NCBI GenBank assembly: GCA_024235215.1
Contig: JACKMU010000004.1
Span: 344,914-408,913 of the forward strand
DNA: 64,000 bases
Reading direction: 5' to 3'
Origin: Chromatiaceae bacterium
GTDB taxonomy: Bacteria; Pseudomonadota; Gammaproteobacteria; Chromatiales; Chromatiaceae
In this document: in pieces, positions 33,701-40,779 of the stretch
Position numbering within the stretch: position 1 is the first letter of the stretch
Layout of the letters: the number at the start of each line of letters is the position of its first letter
The notes under the pieces: generated by a model
Databases searched by the model: none
What the model was told of the DNA's origin: nothing
The model's input: only the letters and a program-made list of their open reading frames with translations
Made by a program: the position numbers and the translations under genes

Positions 33701-35822
33701 CCTTCTCCAGACTGATGCTCATCCTGACCCACTCCCTGAGGTGATGACCTACCGGCGTATCACTGGTTTTCGCGAGCAACTGCCGCGCCGTCGCTTGCCA
33801 TTCGAATTGTGTTCCTGCCTTGAGGACAGCATGGGCTTTCGCAACCAGCCCCTGAAATTCCTCCAGCTTTTTCAAGTGCTCAAGTGTGTACTGACGAAGT
33901 GGTGGGACATTGCCTATCTCGAATACGTCGTGGTTGAGTTCCCCCAGCTGTCGCAAATCCCCGTGCAATCGAGCCATGTCCTCAGAAAGAGGTAGGGTAT
34001 CGTGTTGCGGAATTACTTTGTTCAGGTAGATCAGGTCTTCACCAAGCTCCCTACGCGCGGACCGTAGGGACTCTATATCTTCGTCTGAAAAGCCAGGTCG
34101 GGTGCTTTCAGTACCATCCAGCAGGTCTGGAAACCAGTTGTTACGCTGCTCTTGCTCGACTATGTAGCGAGCTAGCTGTTCCGGCCGCGTGTTATCGCCA
34201 AGGAAAGGAGTTTCGGAGGTCTGCTTCGACGCCCACTCCCGCAGTTCTCGATCAAGACTCGCGAGCTGTTGATGCATTCGATCAATCCGATCCGACTCGG
34301 CTCGAATGTCTCGATTGAGTTCCGACTCGCTCAGGATATTGACTTCACTGGCAATCTTGCGAACGGACTGCTCAAGCTGTCTTAGTCCTTCCCGCTCAGA
34401 AGTCAGAAGGCTGATGGTCAGTGGTCGTAAGGCTTCGGGAATCTGATCTTGTAACACCGCCAGCGGAGCCTCATGCTGGGCACTGACCAACACCTTCTTG
34501 CCCAATGCAAGGTGGTGACAAATGACGTTCGCAATCGTATGCGTCTTACCTGTTCCAGGTGGCCCCTGCACCACGACACCATCCGCTTGGTCGAGTCGGT
34601 CTATGATACTGACCTGCTCCTCATTGAAAGGCTTGGGGAAAAACAACACACTATCGTCTGCCGTACCTTCGGCCCACCCTGCATCGGCCAACCCCGGTGA
34701 GGAGATACCGCGGTAAAAGCGTTGCTTGCGGACAATCGGCTGGTCGGACGGTTCGGTCATGATCAAGGAGGGCAACGACGGTAGAGATTCAGCGTCGTTG
34801 ACCGCCTGCTTGAGTCTTTGTACATCTGCCGCAATGAAATTCGTCGACCGCTTACGAGCATAGATGACCCAGGTATCCGTGATTAACAGATTCCCGGACG
34901 AGGAAGGAAGAGTTCTATCGTCCTCCTGTTTCCGTTCATCCGGCCAATAGACCCCATGGCTGTCGAGCTGGCTGGCGGAGTAGCGAAGAATCCCCTCAAA
35001 GGTTGGCGGGTCGAAAGGAGACAAAGTTTTCTCGGATGTCTCGAATTCGGCGCGTGCTCGCTTCTCCACATCGGTGGCCTGGGAAATTTCAAAGGCCCCG
35101 AATGCATCAACATGGACAACAGGTTCCCTCTCGGTTGGGCGCACCGTGATCGACATTGTCTGCGAATCGATACTTAGTTCCACTGTACGACTTATCAGGG
35201 GATAAAGGATGGAATCTGCTTCATTCTCTTTATCCCATAGAGCAATTCCGATACCCCAGGCGATTTCAATGCTATCTTCCGTGCCGCCACCAGCCTCTAC
35301 GTCCTGTATCAGTGAGAAGAACTGGTCGTACTTGTGAATCGTCTTGCGTCGGGCAGACTCAGCCTCGGACCAAGGTTTCCATTCGCTGATGTAATGATCG
35401 AAAAGTTGCTGAATTTCTGGGACGTCTTCTATCTCCAGGATAACCTCTTCAGGCGGAGTATCATTAGAGTTTAGTTCGAGAGCATCGGTATGATCTTTGG
35501 CCTGTATAGTGAGACTGTCGGCGAGGATCGGCTTCTTGCCGGGATCATTTTGTATATTGATCCAGGGTCTCAACAAGTCTGGTGGAGTCGGTGGTGGATT
35601 AGCCTGCAGTCGGCGGATACTTAGCCAGACTTCCTCGGCTCCATCTATCAGGTTCCTCCCCACGCCAGGAAGACCCTGGAAGGCGTGTTCATGAAAGAAC
35701 GGCAATCTATGATCAGACAATCGGAAAACTGGACGGCTCCGCACCCGATCAAGATGCAAGAGGTAATCAAGGACCGACAGGAGATTCTTCTTATCTCTTC
35801 CACCAAGGCTACTATCATTCAT
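30798..35822 (-). CDS. Giant SF1 helicase with nuclease and GreA/GreB-like domains
   Basis: A 1674-residue protein. An N-terminal domain of about 380 residues is of no known type. A UPF1/Dna2-type helicase core follows, with G-P-P-G-T-G-K-T near 421, a long coiled-coil/helical insert (about 470-1050), Walker B L-L-I-I-D-E-A-S near 1104, V-V-G-D-D-K-Q near 1130 and the F-Q-G-K-E-A-D motif near 1307. At about 1400-1500 lies a PD-(D/E)XK-like (DUF559/Vsr-type) region with Y-R-I-D-M-V and L-A-I-E-C-D-G-D-Q-Y-H. The last 90 residues (D-L-V-T-Y-V-N, S-P-L-like T-P-L-A-E-A-L-L-G, G-E-T-I-E-A-H-L-P) resemble the GreA/GreB C-terminal domain. Similar helicase-nuclease proteins occur in defence islands. 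It is inverted within the conjugation cluster. Confidence 0.82.
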   Translation of the reverse strand: MNDSSLGGRDKKNLLSVLDYLLHLDRVRSRPVFRLSDHRLPFFHEHAFQGLPGVGRNLIDGAEEVWLSIRRLQANPPPTPPDLLRPWINIQNDPGKKPILADSLTIQAKDHTDALELNSNDTPPEEVILEIEDVPEIQQLFDHYISEWKPWSEAESARRKTIHKYDQFFSLIQDVEAGGGTEDSIEIAWGIGIALWDKENEADSILYPLISRTVELSIDSQTMSITVRPTEREPVVHVDAFGAFEISQATDVEKRARAEFETSEKTLSPFDPPTFEGILRYSASQLDSHGVYWPDERKQEDDRTLPSSSGNLLITDTWVIYARKRSTNFIAADVQRLKQAVNDAESLPSLPSLIMTEPSDQPIVRKQRFYRGISSPGLADAGWAEGTADDSVLFFPKPFNEEQVSIIDRLDQADGVVVQGPPGTGKTHTIANVICHHLALGKKVLVSAQHEAPLAVLQDQIPEALRPLTISLLTSEREGLRQLEQSVRKIASEVNILSESELNRDIRAESDRIDRMHQQLASLDRELREWASKQTSETPFLGDNTRPEQLARYIVEQEQRNNWFPDLLDGTESTRPGFSDEDIESLRSARRELGEDLIYLNKVIPQHDTLPLSEDMARLHGDLRQLGELNHDVFEIGNVPPLRQYTLEHLKKLEEFQGLVAKAHAVLKAGTQFEWQATARQLLAKTSDTPVGHHLREWVRMSISLEKERQQFLGDVLTIPIQAETHGGVFEAVKRLSQGKRAFGLFGGDSDAKQLVQAIRMGGMEPVSADQWDRVKHYLETAQTATKLTAQWAQLRVEFGGPELGVEGFTAIKFMADLARPLANIWAFDSKIANLLIEDAKKLFASGIEFNQLANSIEELERLRTAIDNHLRHSRLKVAAKSRNDIEETIKKCDGPVVCKIREFVRSVLGTGNTSADIVMEHWSGLLDELHRLDELQGAWKIVTEVTGAIEVSGARVWAHLLRTEPPSEHSDRWLPSEWREAWEWARARGYLDQIDGQKALRRLAHDRALAEEELQRAYLRVVELRTWRELKRNMTPKVGAALNAYLSAIARIGRGMGIRAVRFRQDARSAMMKAYAATPCWIMAHWRVSESLPPELGMFDLLIIDEASQSDVWALPAIVRAKKILVVGDDKQVSPSDVGLKESDIRTLRQRFLSAIPYGENLLPGTSIYDLGSTMFAADVIRLREHFRCVTPIIEFSNRQFYNHEIKPLRVPKPSERLDPPLIDVYVKGGYRTARKKINKPEATAIVEEIKRIVADPAMTHRTIGVVSLLGFDQAKYIQEKLLNELGEDVILRQKIRCGDAMHFQGKEADVVMISMVAASPIRADSGRMYEQRYNVACSRGRDRMYVFRSFERAELSDGDLRIRLLDHLDNPLGMDEPRVKELRDLCESEFEREVYDELVIRGFQVHPQVRAGGYRIDMVAEGSDDQRLAIECDGDQYHGVDRWMEDLTRQRVLERMGWRFWRCWASSWIANREGCLEDLIEALTAQGIKPDSSRVHVQTNRPRLVEHRVVEPQRTEDLAYSGEPTPSVKSVEELREVIQESRSGATTSAISAQMREQDLAPKFELNSSAGVAETELLPYSEHYKETIIQHHTVDINDLVTYVNVEAPENLLSVRIVQGQSDPKAGLINQQTPLAEALLGAEEGETIEAHLPMGTTKFRILEVCRPERRSAFT

Positions 35823-35987
35823 GCAACGTCCTTATCTTTTTCAGTGGTTATGACTTTTTGTCTTTTTGGAAAGACGAGTCCAATCAAGCGGTCGAGTAAA
35901 CGCCAAATCAGCTAGACTCACTGACAGACGAAATACCTGATAACCATGATACGCATATCATCTCAGGCGCGTCTTGGATACTGAAGA

Positions 35988-36437
35988 TCAACAATTTTCA
36001 TCCATTATTAATCCTTTCTCTGGCCTAAAATTATTCAAGAGCAAACGTATATTCTTGACTATGCGTGTCATCTCAGAGACCAACATTTCATCTACACACA
36101 TTTCGCCCTCGTATACTACGTGATTGCGCTTACTGTGTGCTCTCTCAAGGAAAAGCCTATCTTCGTTGGATAAGTCGGTGGCGGTATGTTGCAGGCATTG
36201 AAACACCAGATTACGTGATTTTGGCCTATAGCCCAGTAGGCGCAGTGCTACTAAGGCTAACGCATGAGAGGCGTTGTATACCAGGTCGAAGCGACTTTCG
36301 AGACTGAGCACCTCTAGTCTGGCATCTCTGAGATAGCAAATTGCTGAATTCAACAAGCCATCGCATTCTTCTTTCGAAGGAGGTTCAGCTTTTAATTGAC
36401 CTATATGCACTAAATTATCAAGCTGTGGATGACTCAT
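35988..36437 (-). CDS. HEPN-domain protein, possible toxin of a two-gene module
   Basis: A 149-residue helical protein. It fits the SAV_6107-like HEPN fold: a long helix with Y-N-A-S-H-A-L-A-L-V-A-L-R-L-L-G, and near the C-terminus R99-x6-H106 within E-R-A-H-S-K-R-N-H-V-V-Y, similar to the R-x4-6-H catalytic motif of HEPN RNases. Its ATG overlaps the stop of the preceding RHH gene (ATGA), so the two are translationally coupled. Arrangement DNA-binding protein first, HEPN second, is typical of toxin-antitoxin modules, but the regulator is much larger than a usual antitoxin. Toxic activity is an inference. Confidence 0.6.
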   Translation of the reverse strand: MSHPQLDNLVHIGQLKAEPPSKEECDGLLNSAICYLRDARLEVLSLESRFDLVYNASHALALVALRLLGYRPKSRNLVFQCLQHTATDLSNEDRLFLERAHSKRNHVVYEGEMCVDEMLVSEMTRIVKNIRLLLNNFRPEKGLIMDENC

Positions 36438-37189
36438 GGCGCACCCCCCGAGGTGTTTCTATCAATAGAGATATCAGCTAGGAAATCAAGCAAACTATTT
36501 TCTGTATTTTTTTCTTGGGTACCTGGAACCATGTCATCTGGCAGGTAGCAATTGAGTGCCAAAGAACTCTCATCCATTTTTCTCGTTTGCACCGATACCA
36601 ACATCCTATGGAAAGTTGGCACCAGCTCCTTCTCCTTTAAGCCATCTTTCCTTAGCGCGCCATTTATATGCTCGATACACTGTCTGATCGCCCAGAAAGG
36701 AGAGCCAAGCGACAAAATGTCGGAGATATGATTCAAAGATCCGGTTAGGGGAGTAGGTAATCCGTCAGTTACTAGACGGATATCCTCCCATGCTTGTTCA
36801 AGCTCGCGCCCCTGTCCACCAATCAGTCTTTTTTCCAGATAACCGGTTTTGCTGGCAGTAAGTAGAAGAAACAAAAGCCGGTTTACGAAGCTATCACGTG
36901 GAATATTTCTCTCCGCACAGGCTTTATTTAGCTTTTCAATCGTATTTACGCTCAGGTTAAGGTTAACCTGTTTGGTTCCGAGTTTGTTTAACTCTGAACT
37001 CAAGTATGACTTTGCTGCATCACTATTCGAATCGGGTAACTCATCCATAATCAAGCTCGCTTCGCTTTCGAGCACGATGTCAAGATACGCATCCCGATTC
37101 AGGCATGCTTTCCTAACTTTTTCGTTAAAGGCATTAATAAGGCTTTCCCAGACTTGCACGAGGATCTTCTTCTTGTCCCGTTCTGCCAT
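36434..37189 (-). CDS. Protein with two ribbon-helix-helix regions, partner of the HEPN protein
   Basis: A 251-residue protein from ATG 37189, with GGAG about 7 nt upstream. Two segments fit ribbon-helix-helix folds: residues about 5-50 (strand K-K-I-L-V-Q-V, helices around N-A-F-N-E-K-V-R-K-A and Y-L-D-I-V-L-E-S-E) and about 72-112 (strand Q-V-N-L-N-L-S, helix I-E-K-L-N-K-A-C-A-E-R, then R-D-S-F-V-N-R-L-L). A tandem pair in one chain would make a pseudo-dimer. The C-terminal 130 residues are of unknown fold. It is probably an autoregulating DNA-binding antitoxin or control protein for the HEPN gene. Only the motif pattern supports this. Confidence 0.6.
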   Translation of the reverse strand: MAERDKKKILVQVWESLINAFNEKVRKACLNRDAYLDIVLESEASLIMDELPDSNSDAAKSYLSSELNKLGTKQVNLNLSVNTIEKLNKACAERNIPRDSFVNRLLFLLLTASKTGYLEKRLIGGQGRELEQAWEDIRLVTDGLPTPLTGSLNHISDILSLGSPFWAIRQCIEHINGALRKDGLKEKELVPTFHRMLVSVQTRKMDESSLALNCYLPDDMVPGTQEKNTENSLLDFLADISIDRNTSGGAP

Positions 37190-37207
37190 TGCAAATCTCC
37201 AGTAACC

Positions 37208-37290
37208 CATTCGCTGGAAATAATAATAGATATAAAAAAATAGATAATCAATAATAGAATAATCTATTTTTAAACTAAAATTTTCTCCAA
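37208..37290. promoter_or_regulatory. AT-rich control region upstream of the RHH-HEPN genes
   Basis: About 80 bases almost free of G and C with repeated TAGATA, ATAATAGA and ATAATCTA words, some facing each other (TAGATAAT versus ATAATCTA). It lies 20-100 bp upstream of the RHH gene. RHH proteins typically bind short AT-rich repeated words in their own promoter, so this is a plausible autoregulatory region. It also lies on the way to the TIGR03757 operon, which needs its own promoter here. Confidence 0.35.
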
Positions 37291-37477
37291 TTTCCGGGTT
37301 AATGAAACAATTAGGGGCGCAACAGGATTACAAGGTGATTTTGCCGATATTGTTAACAGTGCTTGAAAGAGCTTTCGAAAAACCACTCACGACCTCGTAT
37401 CCGTTTTCTGTATCCCGTTAAGCCTCGAAAAGCGAGCATGGCACCCAGCAGATTAATCTGGTGTACCGAATTCGTTC

Positions 37478-37927
37478 ATGCTCAATCCGTCAAAACCTTT
37501 CCGAATACTGGCACTCGCCACGGCCATTGCATTGGTGATCATGAACGGCGTTGTTTCGGCTGATGGCAAGCCGCTGGTTGAGGTATTCACAACTTCTGAC
37601 ATTCCGATTATCTCTGACCACCAGGGAGATAGAGTTCAAGTCTACGAAATCGACGGAATCAAACTATTGGAAGAAAAAATTTCTCACGGTCTTTCGGGGA
37701 ATACAAACACTGCCAAGCAACAGGCGATAGAGCGCGTCACACAGTTGGAAGAAGAACAAAAGCAGCAAGTCCAACGCACCGCAATCGGTCTTTCCAAAGC
37801 ACAGCAGTACGGCATCGACCGCTATCCTGCGATCGTCTTCAACAGTGAGGCTGTCGTGTACGGGGTGACCGACTTGGCCGAGGCGATGCACCGGTATCGC
37901 GAATGGCAGGAGAGCACCACACAGTGA
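37478..37927 (+). CDS. TIGR03757-family ICE protein (DUF1525)
   Basis: A 149-residue exported protein. Signal peptide about 1-28 (I-L-A-L-A-T-A-I-A-L-V-I-M-N-G-V-V-S-A). The mature part has V-E-V-F-T-T-S-D-I-P and Y-G-I-D-R-Y-P-A-I-V-F-N-S-E-A-V-V-Y-G, a thioredoxin-like pattern without a CxxC, found in TrbC/TraW-type conjugation proteins. It restarts the mating-apparatus genes after the helicase insertion; the stop overlaps the next GTG. Confidence 0.85.
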   Translation: MLNPSKPFRILALATAIALVIMNGVVSADGKPLVEVFTTSDIPIISDHQGDRVQVYEIDGIKLLEEKISHGLSGNTNTAKQQAIERVTQLEEEQKQQVQRTAIGLSKAQQYGIDRYPAIVFNSEAVVYGVTDLAEAMHRYREWQESTTQ

Positions 37928-39039
37928 AGACTCTCCGTAAGCGCTATCGGTTGCTTGCCGTCGTTTTGATTCTGACGATCACATCAACGTCTCAGGCCGG
38001 CTTTACCACGACACCCCAGATCATCGCTCAGACCACGGCCGGTGCTTTGACCTGCATGCGCTGGATGCCTGTCGGGCTCTGCTTCTGGTTGTACTGCACC
38101 TTGAGCGGGTGCTCGGTCAGGACCTCACTGAAGGTTGGGCATTACAACCCGGATCTGGTGGTCAGCGCCTACAACGAGTTGGGAGGCAACCCCTGGAGAG
38201 AGATTCGATCGATTCTGGGTCTTGCTCAGAAATCCGCGGCTACCGGGCTGTTGGGGTCACTGTCACCGCTTCCTGTTGACAGTGCCGGTAATCGCACGGA
38301 AGGGAGCTCCGAGAGCGACCATAAAAACCTGTTGTTCCGCGAGACCGATGCGATCGGCCATCCGCTGAACACCCTGGCAGGTGTGGTTTCAGGCACGGGT
38401 CTGCTCTGTCAGTCGCAGACGACCCCGTTCTTTCCGTATTTCTTATCCGGACTCGATGCCTTGTCATGGCGCCAGGAGGTGCCGGAGATCTTCTATCCGG
38501 CGAGCTGGATTCCCGGTCTGCGCGAGATCGGCACCTGGCCTCTACAAACCTGGGGCAGTGTGTATCCACGTACCGGCTGGACCACCCAGGCGGAAGAGCC
38601 AAAGGCCGCTGCGATCAATGCTCAGCGGGCCGGTGACATCGTCACCCGTACTGCACAGCCGCACGTCTATGTCTCCCTGTCGGGTGATTCGTACATGCAC
38701 AACGATGTCATCCGCGAAATCGACAACTGGGTCGACGACGGATCAGGCATGTTAACCAACCGGCGGTCTCATATCTTCTCCGGCCAGAAGGTCTGGCCAC
38801 CCGGTCCCCTGTTTGAGAAGGACCACCGCACCGGAACCTGGCAGATGCTCGTACCAAAGCCGGAGTCGTCCTGCGATGTGTTCGGCAGCAACGACCTGGC
38901 GAGTAGCAAGGGTTGGGGTGGGGGTCGGGTAGACAGTGCCGGTGATTACGTCTGGAACCTCTGGCGCCCCTACAAATGCTGCAGGCGCCGGGGGCAGGTG
39001 TTTCTGTTCGACATCGACTGGATCGCTTATCCGCCATGA
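37924..39039 (+). CDS. TIGR03756-family ICE protein (PFL_4710, TraU-like)
   Basis: A 371-residue exported protein from GTG 37924, overlapping the previous stop. Signal peptide L-A-V-V-L-I-L-T-I-T-S-T-S-Q-A. Family marks: L-T-C-M-R-W-M-P-V-G-L-C-F-W-L-Y-C early (three Cys), V-G-H-Y-N-P-D, and a C-terminal R-P-Y-K-C-C-R-R-R-G. The many Cys and the TraU-type pattern suggest a disulfide-rich periplasmic protein needed for mating-pair stabilisation or channel assembly. It overlaps the next ATG (ATGA). Confidence 0.86.
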   Translation: MKTLRKRYRLLAVVLILTITSTSQAGFTTTPQIIAQTTAGALTCMRWMPVGLCFWLYCTLSGCSVRTSLKVGHYNPDLVVSAYNELGGNPWREIRSILGLAQKSAATGLLGSLSPLPVDSAGNRTEGSSESDHKNLLFRETDAIGHPLNTLAGVVSGTGLLCQSQTTPFFPYFLSGLDALSWRQEVPEIFYPASWIPGLREIGTWPLQTWGSVYPRTGWTTQAEEPKAAAINAQRAGDIVTRTAQPHVYVSLSGDSYMHNDVIREIDNWVDDGSGMLTNRRSHIFSGQKVWPPGPLFEKDHRTGTWQMLVPKPESSCDVFGSNDLASSKGWGGGRVDSAGDYVWNLWRPYKCCRRRGQVFLFDIDWIAYPP

Positions 39040-40415
39040 TTACTCAACAAGCACAGTATTGTTCCTTCTCACCTCGTCGTGGCAAGTATCGATTGCCGGT
39101 CGCTGCTTTTGTCTTCTGCGCGCTGGCAAGTCATGCAGTAGACGCCGCGCAAGCACCGACGGAAGACAGTCTCTGGTACTACGAGATTGGCGGAGCAGAG
39201 CCCGTGTCAGTTCCGGCCAATCCGTCGGTGGTCTCGGTCACCTTGGGCGGTTCCGCACAACTGGGATTGGGTTTCAGCTGCGGCAAGTTTGATCCGGTCG
39301 CGGCGGTGACCCACACACTGAACAACATCGCGGCTGGTGTTGACAACATGATGAACGCGATGACCGCAGCGGCGAGTGCGGCCATCGCATCGCTGCCGGC
39401 ATTGATCCTGCAGCGGGCCAATCCAGGTCTCTACGACCTGTTTCAGAACGCACTGCTCAAAGCGGAAGCGACCCTGCAGCTGGCCACCAAGTCGTGCGAG
39501 CAGATGGAGGCGGAGATTGCCGCGGGCAAGAATCCCTATGCCGACCTGATTACGCTCTCCAAAGGCAATGACTGGAAGGTGCAGATGGGCATAGGAGGTA
39601 ACGACGTTGTGACCGCAAAGGAGTCCGTCGAGACCGCCAACGGCGACAACGGTGTGCCCTGGATCGGCGGTAAAGCCGGTGGTACAGGCCAGCCGGTGCT
39701 GCAGTTTACCGGCGACATCGTCAAGGCCGGCTACAACATCAATATGAATCGCCCGGTCACTGCCACAAGTCCGGTAGCGGCATCAGACTCGACCCGACTC
39801 TCCGAGATCTGGTCCACTCCGACGGATGCACGTAACTGGGTGGTGGATGTGGTCGGTGAGAACATCGTCACCACCTGTGATACCTGCCGTAAGGACAGTA
39901 TCCCCGGTACAGGTCTCCTGCCGAAGTTGCATCAGGAATCGGCAGCAGTCACGACGGATCTGCAGAATCTGGTCAGCGGTACGATACCCCCGACACTCAC
40001 CAACCTGGATGATGTCACAGCACCCGGCATTGCCATCACGCGCCAGGTGATCGAGGCAATCCGTGAGATGCCGGCTACAGAGCAGGGTCTCATCATCGGC
40101 CGGCTGGTATCAGAGATCAGCACCGCCCGCACGGTTGAAAAGGCGCTTTACGCCCGTCGCCTGCTGCTCACCGGCCGTCAGGTCCCGGAGGTCTATGCGA
40201 CCGAAGTGGCGCGCGAGCATGCGGATGCCTCCATCGCCGAACTCGACAAAGAGATCGACAACCTGCTGTTCGAGACGCGGGTAAGGCGCGAAGTGGTCTC
40301 CGATACCATCACTCTCTTATTACAAAGGGCCGCGGCACGGCGGCAGTCGTCGCTCAATGTCCCGCAGGTCTCCCCGGTGGATCCAAGACCACTCACCCAT
40401 GGCCGTGTTCAATAA
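39036..40415 (+). CDS. TIGR03755-family ICE protein (PFL_4711)
   Basis: A 459-residue exported protein from ATG 39036 (ATGA overlap with the previous gene). A hydrophobic signal segment lies at about 20-37 (L-P-V-A-A-F-V-F-C-A-L-A-S-H-A). The family pattern W-Y-Y-E-I-G-G-A-E-P, L-G-F-S-C-G-K-F-D-P and T-C-D-T-C-R-K are visible, with long helices in the C-terminal third. Probably the TraN/TraH-like component for mating-pair stabilisation; this equivalence is inferred from gene order only. Confidence 0.85.
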   Translation: MITQQAQYCSFSPRRGKYRLPVAAFVFCALASHAVDAAQAPTEDSLWYYEIGGAEPVSVPANPSVVSVTLGGSAQLGLGFSCGKFDPVAAVTHTLNNIAAGVDNMMNAMTAAASAAIASLPALILQRANPGLYDLFQNALLKAEATLQLATKSCEQMEAEIAAGKNPYADLITLSKGNDWKVQMGIGGNDVVTAKESVETANGDNGVPWIGGKAGGTGQPVLQFTGDIVKAGYNINMNRPVTATSPVAASDSTRLSEIWSTPTDARNWVVDVVGENIVTTCDTCRKDSIPGTGLLPKLHQESAAVTTDLQNLVSGTIPPTLTNLDDVTAPGIAITRQVIEAIREMPATEQGLIIGRLVSEISTARTVEKALYARRLLLTGRQVPEVYATEVAREHADASIAELDKEIDNLLFETRVRREVVSDTITLLLQRAAARRQSSLNVPQVSPVDPRPLTHGRVQ

Positions 40416-40779
40416 AGCCGTCATGCACAGACAGGGGCTCCTTGGTTTTTCTATTCTGGCAATCGTTTTGACGATGGGTGTCGGCCTCTTGCTCTGGCAG
40501 GCAACCGAGCTCTCTTCCGTGTCGAAGGTCTCTGACCGGATCGAACAGGTCAAGCCATTGGCAGGTGGAATCCGACTGGCACTTATCGGTCTGTTGGCTG
40601 TCTTGTGGCCGAGGTTGGTTCATCTGGCACACAGTCTCGGTCGGATTGACCAGGAGAAACGGGATGGCCTTCTAGCACTGCGCTGGCGGGTAATGGGATG
40701 GCTGCTGGTGATCGAGCTGATGCTCGGTCAGAACCTATTCGGCCGAATGTTCGTTGTGACCTCGGAGTCCATCGTATGA
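40399..40779 (+). CDS. Small integral membrane protein before traG
   Basis: A 126-residue protein from ATG 40399, overlapping the TIGR03755 gene by 17 bp. Three hydrophobic segments are visible: about 12-32 (L-L-G-F-S-I-L-A-I-V-L-T-M-G-V-G-L-L-L-W), 52-72 and 93-115. I do not know a named family, but a membrane protein of this size regularly sits between PFL_4711 and TraG genes in such ICEs. Its stop overlaps the TraG start (ATGA), so it is co-translated. Confidence 0.7.
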   Translation: MAVFNKAVMHRQGLLGFSILAIVLTMGVGLLLWQATELSSVSKVSDRIEQVKPLAGGIRLALIGLLAVLWPRLVHLAHSLGRIDQEKRDGLLALRWRVMGWLLVIELMLGQNLFGRMFVVTSESIV

